From contig NZ_VOPY01000001.1 of assembly GCF_007995095.1 (NCBI RefSeq), positions 1,141,001-1,205,000 on the forward strand: a DNA stretch of 64,000 bases, read 5' to 3'. Position numbers and translations under genes: made by a program. This document shows, piece by piece, positions 46,376 through 56,565 of this stretch. The stretch's first letter is position 1, and the number at the start of each line of letters is the position of its first letter. The notes below the pieces were generated by a model that did not search any database, had not been told where the DNA came from, and saw only the letters and a program-made list of their open reading frames with translations. Source of the DNA: Flavisphingopyxis soli. GTDB lineage: Bacteria > Pseudomonadota > Alphaproteobacteria > Sphingomonadales > Sphingomonadaceae.

Positions 46376-47475
46376 TGCCCTTTATCGACCTAGCCGCGCA
46401 ATATCGCGACACTCGCGCCGACATCGACGCGGGCATCCAGCGCGTGCTCGATCACGGTCGATATATCATGGGGCCCGAAGTCACCGAAATGGAGGCCGCG
46501 CTTGCCGATTATACCGGTGGCGGGAATTGCATATCGGTATCGAGCGGTACCGAAGCGCTGCTGATCGCGATGATGGCGCTCGGCATCGGGTGTGGCGACG
46601 AAGTGATCACAACGCCCTTCACCTTTGCCGCGACTGCCGAGATGATCGTCCTGGCCGGTGCTACGCCCGTCTTCGTCGATATCGAGAGCGACACGTGCAA
46701 CATCGACGCGCGGCTGATCGCCGACAAGATCACCCCCAGAACGCGCGCGATCATCCCGGTTTCGCTCTATGGCCAGCCCGCCGACATGGACGAGATCGCC
46801 CAGCTCGCGAAGGCACACAATATTGCGGTGATCGACGATGCCGCACAGAGTTTCGGCGCCGACTATAAGGGGCGCAAGAGCTGCAGCCTGGCGACGATCA
46901 GTTGCACCAGCTTTTTCCCGTCGAAACCCCTCGGCTGCTATGGCGATGGTGGCGCGATCTTCACTGCCGATGATGCGCTTGCGCAGGCGTGCCGCGAAAT
47001 TCGCGTCCATGGCCAGTCTGAACGCTATGTCCATACCCGCGTCGGTGTCGGCGGGCGGATGGACACGCTGCAATGTGCGGTTATCTTGGGCAAGCTAAGT
47101 CGCTTCGATTGGGAAATCGAGCAGCGTCTCGCGATCGGCGCGCGCTATAACGACCTGCTCGACGCGGCAGGTATCGGGCGCGTCGTGCAGCGCGACGACC
47201 GGACCAGCGTTTACGCGCAATACACTGTGTTCGTCCGCAATCGTGCGGCGGTGCAGGATGCGCTCAAGATAGCCGGTGTGCCAACTGCGGTCCATTACCC
47301 GCTGCCGCTCAACCGCCAACCGGCCTACAGCAATATCTCGGGCGGCGGTGCTACGCCGCGCTCTGAATCCGCGGCGGCCACCGTCATGAGCCTGCCGATG
47401 CACCCTTATCTTTGCGTCGAAGACCAGGACCGCGTGGTTGCGGCGCTGGTGGAGGCGCTGCGCGGCACGAATTGA
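46372..47475 (+). CDS. wlbC: PLP aminotransferase (WlbC/WbpE)
   Basis: The 367-residue DegT/DnrJ/EryC1 aminotransferase has [14 protein letters not shown]-type [42 protein letters not shown], and the PLP Lys in [20 protein letters not shown]. It transaminates the 3-keto sugar from WlbA with L-glutamate, releasing 2-oxoglutarate. That 2-oxoglutarate in turn is what WlbA needs to recycle NADH. ATG 46372 (MMPFIDL) overlaps the wlbB stop by four bases and matches the WbpE N-terminus; ATG 46360 is possible. It is coupled to lhgO (TGATG). Confidence 0.95.
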
Positions 47476-48683
47476 TGGCCGAGAGATACGATTTCCTGGT
47501 TATCGGCGCGGGAATCGTCGGCCTCACGCTGGCGCTCGAGATCAAGCGCCGCCGACCCGACGCGCGCATCGTCATTCTCGAAAAAGAGCCCGAGCCGGGC
47601 CGACATTCGAGCGGGCGCAACAGCGGCGTCCTGCACAGCGGCATCTATTACCCTCCCGCCTCGATCAAGGCACAGGTCTGTGGCCAAGGCGCGCGGGAGA
47701 TGGCTGCCTATTGCCAGGAACGCGGCCTGCCGCTCAACCCGATCGGCAAGATCCTCGTTCCCGTCAATGATGGCGATGGAGCCCAGCTCGACATGCTCGA
47801 ACAGCGCGGACCGCAGAACGGCGTTACGGTCCGGCGGCTCGATCGTGCTGAACTTGCACGGCTTGAACCCGAAGCGGGATCTGCCACCGGCGAAGCACTG
47901 CTCGTCGCGCAGACTTCGGTCGTCAGTTCGCAAGCGGTGCTCGCCAGCATCGTCGATGATGTCCGCAATGCCGGGATCGAGATCCGCTGCGGCGGGACGA
48001 TTGAGGCGGTCGATGCCCGAGCGCGGACGATCGTGTGGGGCAGCACGACAATCGCCTATGACCATGTCTTCAATACCGCGGGGCTTCATGCCGATACCGT
48101 TGCGCACCGCTTCGGGGTCGGCAAAAATTTCACCTTGCTGCCGTTCAAGGGCCTCTACTGGAAGCTCGACCCGGCGGCGGGGTTTACGATCAATCACCTG
48201 ATCTACCCCGTGCCCGACCTGCGCGTGCCCTTTCTCGGCGTTCACACGACGACCGCGATCGACGGGACCGTCTATATCGGTCCGACGTCGGTGCCCGGCT
48301 TCGGGCGCGAAAATTATCATGGGCTCGACGATGTCAGGCCGGTGGAGCTGGTTCGAATACTGAGCCACCTTGCCGGGCAATATATTGCGGGCCGCAACGG
48401 TTTCCGTCGCCTCGCGTGGCAGGAAGGGCGGCGCTATTTCAAGCCGTGGTTCGCCGAGGCAGCGCGCAAGATCTTGCCGCGACTGCGTCCAGAGCATCTG
48501 CTGCCGTGCGACAAGGTCGGCATTCGCGCGCAAATGCTGGATAAACGCAGTGGCGAGCTGGTTACCGACTTTCTCGTCGAGGCTGGACCTCATTCAACGC
48601 ATGTGCTTAACGCCATTTCTCCGGCCTTTACGAGCGCCTTCCCACTTGCCCGCCGACTAGCGGACTTTGCCAATATTACGTGA
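47475..48683 (+). CDS. lhgO: L-2-hydroxyglutarate oxidase LhgO
   Basis: The 402-residue FAD protein of the DAO fold starts YDFLVIGAGIVGLTLALEIK and has the LhgO hallmark RHSSGRNSGVLHSGIYYPP, plus KFTLLPFKGLYWK-like FTLLPFKGLYWKL and VPFLGVHTT. It oxidises L-2-hydroxyglutarate to 2-oxoglutarate, feeding electrons to the quinone pool at the membrane. Its start overlaps the wlbC stop by one base (TGATG), so it is the fourth gene of a wlbA-B-C-lhgO unit; this context suggests recycling of the 2-hydroxyglutarate made by WlbA. Confidence 0.93.
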   Translation: MAERYDFLVIGAGIVGLTLALEIKRRRPDARIVILEKEPEPGRHSSGRNSGVLHSGIYYPPASIKAQVCGQGAREMAAYCQERGLPLNPIGKILVPVNDGDGAQLDMLEQRGPQNGVTVRRLDRAELARLEPEAGSATGEALLVAQTSVVSSQAVLASIVDDVRNAGIEIRCGGTIEAVDARARTIVWGSTTIAYDHVFNTAGLHADTVAHRFGVGKNFTLLPFKGLYWKLDPAAGFTINHLIYPVPDLRVPFLGVHTTTAIDGTVYIGPTSVPGFGRENYHGLDDVRPVELVRILSHLAGQYIAGRNGFRRLAWQEGRRYFKPWFAEAARKILPRLRPEHLLPCDKVGIRAQMLDKRSGELVTDFLVEAGPHSTHVLNAISPAFTSAFPLARRLADFANIT

Positions 48684-48691
48684 GAAAACCG

Positions 48692-49693
48692 ATGAATTTC
48701 AAAGACAAAAAACTCGTCCTAGTAGGCGGCGGTGGGTTGATCGGGTCGCACACTGTTGATCGTTTGCTACGCGAAGACGTCGGCGAAGTCATAGTCTATG
48801 ACAACTTCGTCCGCGGCCGGATGGAAAACCTAAGCGATTCAATCGCCGATAAGCGTTTGCGCGTTTACGACGTCGGTGGTGACATCATGCATACCGACAT
48901 TCTTGAAAGCGCTTTTGACGGCGCCGACGGCGTGTTTCACTTTGCTGCGCTTTGGCTGCTGCAATGTCACGACTATCCGCGTTCGGCGTTCGACGTCAAC
49001 GTGCGCGGGACGTTCAACGTCATGGAAGCGTGCGTCAAAAAGAACGTCAAGCGTCTCGTCTATTCGTCCTCGGCTTCGGTCTATGGCGATGCGGTGACCG
49101 AACCGATGAGCGAAGAGCATCCGTTCAACAACCAGAACTTCTACGGCGCGACCAAGATCGCCGGCGAGGCCATGCTGCGCGCCTTCCATCATCGCTATGA
49201 TCTGGACTTTGTCGGCCTGCGCTACATGAACGTCTATGGCCCGCGGCAGGATTATAAGGGTGCTTATATAGCGGTGATCATGAAGATGCTCGACGCGATC
49301 GATCGCGGCGACAACCCGACGATCCTCGGCGACGGTTCGGAAGCGTTCGACTTCGTCGCAGTTGAGGATTGCGCACTCGCCAACGTGCGCGCGATGCAGG
49401 CCGATGCGACCGACGAATTCTACAATGTCGGCACGGGCAAGCGCACCAGCCTCAAGGAACTGGCCGAAATGCTGATTGAACTGACCGGCACCGATGGCGA
49501 GATCAATTATGCGCCGCGAAGCACTGCGACCTTGGTCCGCAACCGCATCGGCGATCCGGCCAAGGCGATCGAACAGATCGGCTTCACCGCCGAGGTAGAC
49601 CTTCGCGAAGGGCTCAAGCGCCTGATTGACTGGCGCGCGTCGCACAAGGCCGAGGTCGAGGATCGGCGAGCCAAGTCGGGCGTCGAGATTTGA
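48692..49693 (+). CDS. NAD-dependent epimerase/dehydratase
   Basis: The 333-residue extended SDR has VLVGGGGLIGSHTVDRLL, SSSASVYGDAV and the catalytic NFYGATKIAGE (Y-x3-K), plus RYMNVYGPRQDYKG. This is a UDP-sugar epimerase or dehydratase of the GalE/WbpP group. In this position it could be a 4-epimerase acting on the diacetamido-uronic acid, but the substrate cannot be read off. ATG 48692 (MNFKDKK) is chosen over GTG 48680, which would overlap the lhgO stop. The gene follows lhgO closely. Confidence 0.88.
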   Translation: MNFKDKKLVLVGGGGLIGSHTVDRLLREDVGEVIVYDNFVRGRMENLSDSIADKRLRVYDVGGDIMHTDILESAFDGADGVFHFAALWLLQCHDYPRSAFDVNVRGTFNVMEACVKKNVKRLVYSSSASVYGDAVTEPMSEEHPFNNQNFYGATKIAGEAMLRAFHHRYDLDFVGLRYMNVYGPRQDYKGAYIAVIMKMLDAIDRGDNPTILGDGSEAFDFVAVEDCALANVRAMQADATDEFYNVGTGKRTSLKELAEMLIELTGTDGEINYAPRSTATLVRNRIGDPAKAIEQIGFTAEVDLREGLKRLIDWRASHKAEVEDRRAKSGVEI

Positions 49694-49714
49694 TCCGGGC
49701 GAAGGATTGATCCG

Positions 49715-50674
49715 ATGACGATCACCGAAATCGCAAGGTCGATTTTCCGCGATGTTCCCGAGCTTTCGAACGGCGTTTATGTCGCGCACGAATTCGGTTC
49801 GTCCGAAAATGATCGGCAGACGAGCGCGGCCTTCTCCGACAAATGGACTAGCCTTGCGCAGGATGATGTCGATTCCGAAGGCTGGAAGCAGTTTCAGTTC
49901 GACTGGTATTTACGGTGTTACGGCTATGCCGACGAGGCCGAGCTGGCCGCCGACCTGCGCAAGCACAGCGTGATCGTCGATGCCGGTTGCGGTCCGGGGT
50001 ACAAGGCGGCTTGGTTTGCGCGACTGGCACCTGAATCGACCGTGATCGCGATGGACTTGTCGGAATCGATTTTTCGTGCGGCCGATCGCTATGGCGATCG
50101 GGCCAACATGATCTTCGTGCGCGGCGATATTGCCAATACGCCTTTCAAGGATGACACGATCAGCCTCGTCAGCTGCGATCAGGTACTCCATCATACGATC
50201 GACCCGCCGGCCACGGCACGCGAGTTCCGTCGCATCATCGCTCCCGGCGGCCAGCTGAACACGTATGTTTATGCGACCAAGGCCTTGCCGCGCGAGCTGC
50301 TCGACGAGCACCTGCGCGAGTATACCAAGCAGTTGAGTGCCAAGCAGGTCTGGGAATTGAGTGACCAGCTGACGCAGCTTGGCAAGACCTTGTCGGAACT
50401 CGAGATAGAAATCGATGTCCCCGCAATGCCGGTGCTCGGCATCCAGGGGGGGCGCCAGGATATCCAGCGCTTCTTCTACTGGAATTTCCTGAAATGCTTT
50501 TGGAACCCACAACACGGTTTCGAAGCATCGAAGATGATCAATTACGACTGGTATGCGCCAAGTACGGCATTCCGCTATACCCGTGACGAATTTCTTGCGA
50601 TGATCGAAGAGGCTGGCTTCCGCGACCTGTTCGTACACAGCGAAGAGGCCTGCCATTCGGGGCGGTTCCGCTAA
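49715..50674 (+). CDS. SAM-dependent methyltransferase
   Basis: The 319-residue protein has SAM motif I VIVDAGCGPGYKAAWFARLAP, IAMDLSESIFRAADRYG, DQVLHHTIDPP and REFRRIIAPGGQL. The C-terminal half (GRQDIQRFFYWNFLKCFW) is outside the core fold. It lies in the second polysaccharide locus and probably acts on a sugar nucleotide or glycan. The ATG at 49715 follows the epimerase stop by about 20 bases. Confidence 0.85.
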   Translation: MTITEIARSIFRDVPELSNGVYVAHEFGSSENDRQTSAAFSDKWTSLAQDDVDSEGWKQFQFDWYLRCYGYADEAELAADLRKHSVIVDAGCGPGYKAAWFARLAPESTVIAMDLSESIFRAADRYGDRANMIFVRGDIANTPFKDDTISLVSCDQVLHHTIDPPATAREFRRIIAPGGQLNTYVYATKALPRELLDEHLREYTKQLSAKQVWELSDQLTQLGKTLSELEIEIDVPAMPVLGIQGGRQDIQRFFYWNFLKCFWNPQHGFEASKMINYDWYAPSTAFRYTRDEFLAMIEEAGFRDLFVHSEEACHSGRFR

Positions 50675-50787
50675 CGGCGGCAATTGTCGTTTGAACTTTT
50701 TCGACGACGCTAATTGCGACGGTTGACCATTACCAGCGGTTTGGGGTTCGATCGACGATATCGCGTTTGATATGAAGGTATAAATCG

Positions 50788-52662
50788 ATGTGCGGTATCG
50801 CTGGGATTGTAAATCTCGATGGCCAGGCGGTTTCGCCCGAAACGCTTCGGCGCATGACCAATGCCATTGCCCATCGCGGTCCCGACGGTGAGGGCCAGTG
50901 GATCGAGGGCGGCGTTGGCGTAGGGCATCGTCGTCTCGCGATCATCGACCTGTCGCCCGCGGGGCACCAGCCAATGGTCAGCGCCGACCATCGGTTCGTT
51001 CTCACGTATAACGGAGAAATATACAATTTTCGCGAGCTGCGCGCCGAACTAGAGGCGAAGGGTTACTGGTTTCGCTCGCAAACCGACAGCGAAGTCTTGC
51101 TCAATGCGTTCGCTGAATGGGGTACGGAAGCGCTCGATCGCTTCAATGGCATGTTTGCTTTCGCGATCTACGATCGCCGCGAAAAGCGCCTTACGTTGGC
51201 GCGCGACCGTTACGGGATCAAGCCGCTCTATGTTTACAACCAGGGCGGCCTGTTTGCCTTCGGCTCGGAACAGAAAGCGATCCTGACCGATCGCCGGATC
51301 GAGCGGCGGGTCGATCACAAGGCGTTGCTCGAATATTTCACCTTCCAGAACATCTTTACTGACCGGACATTGGTCGAGGGAATTCAGCTACTCCCGCCGG
51401 GGCATTTCGCGACGCTCGACTGCTCGCGCAAAGACGCGCAGCTCAAGGTCACGCAATATTGGGACTTCGACTTCTCCGAACCCGACAAACCTGCTTCGGA
51501 TGCCGAATATCGCGAGGAGCTTGACCGGCTGTTTCGCCAGGCGGTCACGCGCCAGCTGGTGTCCGACGTCGAACTCGGAAGCTATCTGAGCGGCGGTATG
51601 GATTCGGGATCGATCACCGCGGTCGCGGCGCAGTCATTCCCCTATCTCAAGACCTTTACCTGTGGTTTCGACCTGAGCTCGGCCTCTGGCATCGAACTGG
51701 GCTTCGACGAGCGCACCAAGGCCGAGGCAATGAGTTATCACTTCAAGACCGAACATTACGAGATGGTCCTGAAGGCGGGGGACATGGAACGCGCGATGGG
51801 CAAGATCGCCCGGCACCTCGAAGAGCCGCGCGTCGGCCAGAGCTATCCCAATTTCTATGCCGCGCAACTTGCTAGCAAGTTCGTCAAGGTGGTGCTGAGC
51901 GGCGCAGGCGGCGATGAATTGTTCGGCGGTTATCCGTGGCGTTACTACCGCGCGGTCGTGAACGACGATTTCGAAGATTATATCGATAAATATTATCTGT
52001 TTTGGCAGCGATTGATCCCCAACAACGACATCAAGAAGATCTTCGCTCCGGTCTGGGGCGATGTTAAGGATGTGTCGACGCGCGATATATTCCGCAACGT
52101 TTTCAAACACCACGACGATCGACTGGCGACCCCCGAGCGCTATATAAACCATTCGCTCTATTTCGAATGCAAGACCTTCCTGCATGGCCTGCTCGTTGTC
52201 GAAGATAAGCTCAGCATGGCGCACAGCCTCGAAACACGCGTGCCGTTCCTCGACAATGACCTGGTTGATTTCGCGATGCGCTGCCCGGTGCATCTGAAGC
52301 TCAATAACCTGAAAGAGGTCGTACGCATCAACGAAAACGAACCCGGCAACAAGCAGGGCAAGTTCTTCCAGAAGACCAAGGACGGCAAACAGGTACTCCG
52401 TGACACGATGAAGAATTTCATCCCCGACGACGTCACCCAGGCTGAGAAAAAAGGCTTCTCTGCCCCCGATGCAAGCTGGTTCAAGGGAGAGAGTATCGAT
52501 TTCGTCAAATCGGCGCTCTTCAACAAAAACGCGCGGATCTATGATCTCCTCGATCGCAACGCAGTGCAGGGCCTGGTCACCGAACACTTGGACGGTGTGC
52601 AAAACCGCCGCCTGTTGATATGGTCCTTGCTCAACGTCGAGCAGTGGCTCGCCGATGGCTAG
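50788..52662 (+). CDS. asnB: Asparagine synthase-like glutamine amidotransferase
   Basis: The 624-residue protein has an N-terminal class II glutaminase with Cys2 (MCGIAGIVNLDG), and a synthetase half with PP-loop YLSGGMDSGSITAVAA. In O-antigen and exopolysaccharide clusters, such AsnB homologues (WbpS-type) amidate the C6 carboxyl of a uronic acid rather than making asparagine. The wlb genes nearby make a uronic acid, so that role is attractive. It follows the methyltransferase after a 113-base gap. Confidence 0.88.
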   Translation: MCGIAGIVNLDGQAVSPETLRRMTNAIAHRGPDGEGQWIEGGVGVGHRRLAIIDLSPAGHQPMVSADHRFVLTYNGEIYNFRELRAELEAKGYWFRSQTDSEVLLNAFAEWGTEALDRFNGMFAFAIYDRREKRLTLARDRYGIKPLYVYNQGGLFAFGSEQKAILTDRRIERRVDHKALLEYFTFQNIFTDRTLVEGIQLLPPGHFATLDCSRKDAQLKVTQYWDFDFSEPDKPASDAEYREELDRLFRQAVTRQLVSDVELGSYLSGGMDSGSITAVAAQSFPYLKTFTCGFDLSSASGIELGFDERTKAEAMSYHFKTEHYEMVLKAGDMERAMGKIARHLEEPRVGQSYPNFYAAQLASKFVKVVLSGAGGDELFGGYPWRYYRAVVNDDFEDYIDKYYLFWQRLIPNNDIKKIFAPVWGDVKDVSTRDIFRNVFKHHDDRLATPERYINHSLYFECKTFLHGLLVVEDKLSMAHSLETRVPFLDNDLVDFAMRCPVHLKLNNLKEVVRINENEPGNKQGKFFQKTKDGKQVLRDTMKNFIPDDVTQAEKKGFSAPDASWFKGESIDFVKSALFNKNARIYDLLDRNAVQGLVTEHLDGVQNRRLLIWSLLNVEQWLADG

Positions 52663-52811
52663 TCGTGTCACCGCCCGATAATCATATATAATCTATCGAA
52701 TCAACACGTTAGGCACAAATCTTACTAGGGAGAGTTATTCGTGCGGGCAATCAGAAATGGCCTTGTCGCGATGTCTGTGCCCTGAATCCATCTAAAAAGG
52801 CTGTTCGTAAA

Positions 52812-54119
52812 ATGAGAATTAGTTGGTATAAAAGGCTGTTCTGGAACCTTATTATTATCGCCTTTGTTCCAGTATTTCTAATCGCTGCGATATTCCCAGG
52901 CCGTCGGCATGACCTGCTTATTTGGGGTCCGGAGCCGGGGATTGGAAACAAATACTGGTCCAAGGCGATGAAGCAGGCCGGGCATAAAAGCGTTTCCTTG
53001 ATGTCCGATCGGTATGCGATCAATGCGCCTGAAGACTTCGACAAGTATTATGTAGATTTCGTTCCGTTGCCGCTGCCCAAATCACTGCGATGGGCACTTG
53101 GATCATGCTTGGCCTTCATTTATGCACTTCGGCGCGGGAAGGTTGTTCACGGATCTTTTTGGGGCTTTTCACTGGGTCTTTCGGGCCTATGGTGGATCGA
53201 AAGCTTTTTCTTTCGCCTCAGTGGAACGAAATTTGTCGTTATTGGATTCGGCGGTGACATTTATCTGTATTCGAAGGTCTCAGACCCGTCTCTGAGGTAT
53301 GGTTTGTTGGCGTCCTATCCGCACTTTGCGCTTGAAGAGGAAAAAACCGTCACCCGCATACGCTACTGGGTCCGCAACGCTGACATCATTCTTTGTGGCT
53401 ACATGATGGATGGCATTGGACGATGGGATGTCACGACGCACAGCGTTTATGCAGTCGACACAGATCACTGGACGCCGAAATCCGACTATTCCGATCACGA
53501 CGGGACGAACGGCGTCGTGCGTCTCCTTCACGCGCCAAACCATCGCGGATTCAAGGGAACGGAATTCATCATCCAAGCCGTTGAGGAGCTTAAGGCCCAA
53601 GGGCTCAAGGTAGAGCTTGTCTTGCTTGAAGGAATTCCGAACAGCCAAGTCCGGGAGGTCATGAAGGGCGTAGACTTCTTGCTCGACCAATGCATTATGA
53701 CCGGCTACGCATTGAATTCGATGGAGGGTATGGCATCGGGTCTTCCAGTTTTAGCCAATATGAGCGAGGAATATTACACTCGAGTGTTTCGTCGATATGG
53801 ATTTCTTGACGAGTGCCCGATCTTGTCGACAACGCCAGAAAACATTAGAGAAAATATCCGCGTTATGGTAGAAAACCCACAGCTTCGCAAGAGGCTGGGC
53901 ATGGCGTCACGAGACTTTGTTGTAAAATACCATTCGCTATATTCCACCCAATACTTATTTGGCTCGATATATGACCATTTATTCTCAGAAAAAAAAGTAG
54001 ATCTACTTAATCTTTTCCATCCCCTTAAGTCCGAATATAATCTTCGCACACCTCGCGTCGAACATCCGTTGATCGAGAGCACGCTGCCGCGCAATTTCGC
54101 TGGAGGTTCCACCTGCTAG
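52812..54119 (+). CDS. Putative GT-B glycosyltransferase, AT-rich
   Basis: The 435-residue protein begins with a hydrophobic segment (LFWNLIIIAFVPVFLIAAI) that could anchor it to the membrane. The middle part has a GT4-like donor domain, VVRLLHAPNHRGFKGTEFIIQAVEELK and YALNSMEGMASGLPVLANMSEEYYTR. The first Glu of the E-x7-E motif is not present. I cannot place it in a named family; a GT is the best guess. The gene is AT-richer than most of the window (poly-A-type stretches at its 3' end), a sign of acquisition. Confidence 0.7.
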   Translation: MRISWYKRLFWNLIIIAFVPVFLIAAIFPGRRHDLLIWGPEPGIGNKYWSKAMKQAGHKSVSLMSDRYAINAPEDFDKYYVDFVPLPLPKSLRWALGSCLAFIYALRRGKVVHGSFWGFSLGLSGLWWIESFFFRLSGTKFVVIGFGGDIYLYSKVSDPSLRYGLLASYPHFALEEEKTVTRIRYWVRNADIILCGYMMDGIGRWDVTTHSVYAVDTDHWTPKSDYSDHDGTNGVVRLLHAPNHRGFKGTEFIIQAVEELKAQGLKVELVLLEGIPNSQVREVMKGVDFLLDQCIMTGYALNSMEGMASGLPVLANMSEEYYTRVFRRYGFLDECPILSTTPENIRENIRVMVENPQLRKRLGMASRDFVVKYHSLYSTQYLFGSIYDHLFSEKKVDLLNLFHPLKSEYNLRTPRVEHPLIESTLPRNFAGGSTC

Positions 54120-54240
54120 ATTCCTAAATGATACGAACTTTTATGCGTGATGAACGGGCATACCGAAATCGGGCCGTTTCAGCTCGCAGATTCGAACTTA
54201 ACTGAGGCAGGCCGCCTTATCGCAAGAGAGTTATTCACTG

Positions 54241-55047
54241 ATGATACTGGTCAAGGCTTTCAACCTTTTGTCGCGGATGGATAGTCCGACGCTCCGTCCT
54301 CATCTCGCTAAGTTTGCCACCTGGCTTCATCCGGATAAAACCTTTCGTGTGGATGGGGCGGGCAGGTGGTTGAACATTCAGCCCGAGGCAACTTTTGTCA
54401 ACTCGTCGATCCATTTGGAGAGTTTTGAGACGGTTGAGAGGCGCGTAATGGACCTATGGTGTTGGGATTACCTGCCAAAAGAAGGTGACACGATCATCGA
54501 TGTCGGAGCAGGGGTTGGCGACGATGCGGTCATTTTTTCGCGATTGGTTGGAGAGACCGGACGTGTGATCGCGATTGAAGCCCACCCCGAGACGTTCGCT
54601 TGTCTTGAAGGCACGATAGATCGAAGCGGCCTGAAAAATGTTACCGCGGTTCAGCGAGCGATCATTGATACCGATGGAGAGGCGTTGATTGGCACCGCCG
54701 AGCACCATGTCGCGAGTTCTATTATGTTGAGCGGAAATATAGCGGTGGCGGCGTCGTCGCTGGATTCGTTGATCCACGAATTAGGATTGGACGGTGTAAG
54801 CTTCGTCAAGATGAACATTGAGGGTGCCGAGCGTTTGGCCGTGTTGGGAATGAACAGGTTGTTCGCCGACCTCAAACGCGGGTGTTTTTCGTGCCATGAT
54901 TTTATTGCCGATCTAGGTGGACCGGACGAACTTCGTACGCGTGACGAGGTGCGTGCCAAGCTGGAATCGGTGGGATATACCATCAAGATGCGCAGTGAAG
55001 ACCCAGCACCGTGGGTAAGAGATTATCTCTATTTTTCGCGAGAGTAA
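54241..55047 (+). CDS. FkbM-family methyltransferase
   Basis: The 268-residue protein has the FkbM motifs: DTIIDVGAGVGDDAVIFSRLVG, VIAIEAHPETFACLEG, DSLIHELGLDGVSFVKMNIEGAE and GMNRLF. FkbM enzymes O-methylate polyketides, sugars and other small molecules; in a glycan locus, a sugar O-methyltransferase is likely. AT-richer than the flanking housekeeping genes. There is an AAGAGAG ribosome-site-like stretch before the ATG. Confidence 0.88.
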   Translation: MILVKAFNLLSRMDSPTLRPHLAKFATWLHPDKTFRVDGAGRWLNIQPEATFVNSSIHLESFETVERRVMDLWCWDYLPKEGDTIIDVGAGVGDDAVIFSRLVGETGRVIAIEAHPETFACLEGTIDRSGLKNVTAVQRAIIDTDGEALIGTAEHHVASSIMLSGNIAVAASSLDSLIHELGLDGVSFVKMNIEGAERLAVLGMNRLFADLKRGCFSCHDFIADLGGPDELRTRDEVRAKLESVGYTIKMRSEDPAPWVRDYLYFSRE

Positions 55048-55116
55048 GCTAATGCCGCTGCGCATAACTAAGCTTGCGGGTACACAGGGGATAATGGATT
55101 GGGCAGGGATTAAGCC

Positions 55117-56565
55117 ATGGCTCACGCTCAACGGCTCGGCAAAGACATAGCGATATACGGCTCAAGCGAATTCATCTTTAAATTTATCGCGTTTGCTGCT
55201 TTTCCTTTCTACGCCCACCATTTTTCGGTGGCTGATTTTGGCTTATGGGCGTTGCTTAGCGTATCGGCTACTCTGCTCGGATATTTCGCCAATCTTGGCG
55301 TTAACCAGGCTGTGCAACGCTTTTATTTCGATGATTTTTCAGACGACGTTGGAACGGCCGTCATAGTTTCGACCGGGTTGGCCCAGATTTTCGTTTCTAG
55401 CATCGCGGTCGTCACGTTGGCGATCGCGGTGTGCGTATTATTCGCTAAGGCAACCTTGGCCGGCTATGGCATTTCTCAATTGTTGTTGGTCCTCGCGATT
55501 GCCAATGTCATTCCCGACCAGCTCCTGCAATATTGCCTCGACGTGCTGCGTATGCAGTTCACACCGCTGCGGTTCGCCCTGCTGGCCTTCGCCAAAAATG
55601 TTCTGGGCACTGCGTTAGCGCTCGTGCTCGTGATCAGGTTCGATGCTGGATTACCCGGGCTATTTTTAGGGGTGGTTTTTGGTACGACGATGGCTGTCCC
55701 CTTGGGTCTGTGGCTGATTCACCGCGATCTCGGCTGGAAATTGCATCTGCCGCTTACGCGGAGTCTGTTTGCCTTTGGTTTCCCACTGACTTTCGGCAGC
55801 GTCGCTCACTGGATTTATACATCAATAGATCGTTGGATGATTGCCGATTTAAGCTCGTCATTGGAACTTGGCCTTTTCAGTGTAGCGGCTAAATATGCCA
55901 CGATCGTAAGCTTTGTGATCGCGGCATTTGCGCAAGCGTGGACACCGTTCGCTATCCGTCTGTTTCGCGATGATCCCGAACATAGCACATTATATGGCAA
56001 GGTTTTCGCGCTATGGTTCTTCGTCTTGAGTTTCGTAGGTTTGGGCATAGCCCTTTTTTCCCGCGAGGCACTGATGCTCTTTACCCCGGCCGATTTCTGG
56101 CCCGCCGCGATCATGTTGCCGGTCATGGCGTCAGGCATGGTGTTGTACGGAACGATACCTGTATCGTCGCTTGGGATAATCCTAAGCAAGCGAACCACTT
56201 TGGGGACAATAGGGACGTGTCTCGCCGCGCTTATCAACTTTGTCTTAAATCTATGGCTAATCCGGCAATACGGGGCGATGGGCGCGGCACTTGCCACGCT
56301 CATCACTTACGGCTTGCTGGCACTTTATTATCTGGTTTGGAACCAGCGGCTCCATCCCATTGCCCTCGAGGGGAGGAAGCTGGTCTATTGCCTGCTTATC
56401 GTAGGCATCACGGCCGCCCTGCCGCTCGTAGACCTAGGCGCGTTGACCGCTAGGGCGTTCATGATCAAGATCGGCGTCGCAGCGCTGGTCTTGTTAGGGG
56501 CCTTTGCCACCGGAATTCTGAACCGTTCGATGTTCGAACCAAGGAGTTTGAGGAGCTTGTTGTGA
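55117..56565 (+). CDS. wzx: Polysaccharide flippase (Wzx, MATE/MOP family)
   Basis: The 482-residue protein begins LGKDIAIYGSSEFIFKFIAFAAFPFYAHHFSVADFGLW, the MOP polysaccharide-flippase entry, with about 12 hydrophobic segments. It is probably the flippase of the second locus; the WzxC-like protein at 29-30.5 kb serves the first. It overlaps the next gene by four bases (GTGA), with an AGGAG ribosome site just ahead of that start. Confidence 0.9.
   Translation: MAHAQRLGKDIAIYGSSEFIFKFIAFAAFPFYAHHFSVADFGLWALLSVSATLLGYFANLGVNQAVQRFYFDDFSDDVGTAVIVSTGLAQIFVSSIAVVTLAIAVCVLFAKATLAGYGISQLLLVLAIANVIPDQLLQYCLDVLRMQFTPLRFALLAFAKNVLGTALALVLVIRFDAGLPGLFLGVVFGTTMAVPLGLWLIHRDLGWKLHLPLTRSLFAFGFPLTFGSVAHWIYTSIDRWMIADLSSSLELGLFSVAAKYATIVSFVIAAFAQAWTPFAIRLFRDDPEHSTLYGKVFALWFFVLSFVGLGIALFSREALMLFTPADFWPAAIMLPVMASGMVLYGTIPVSSLGIILSKRTTLGTIGTCLAALINFVLNLWLIRQYGAMGAALATLITYGLLALYYLVWNQRLHPIALEGRKLVYCLLIVGITAALPLVDLGALTARAFMIKIGVAALVLLGAFATGILNRSMFEPRSLRSLL

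Noticed and set aside
50788-52662. Housekeeping asparagine synthetase
   Set aside because: Location in a glycan locus next to uronic acid genes and a second homologue 8 kb away make amidation of a sugar more likely, though not proven.
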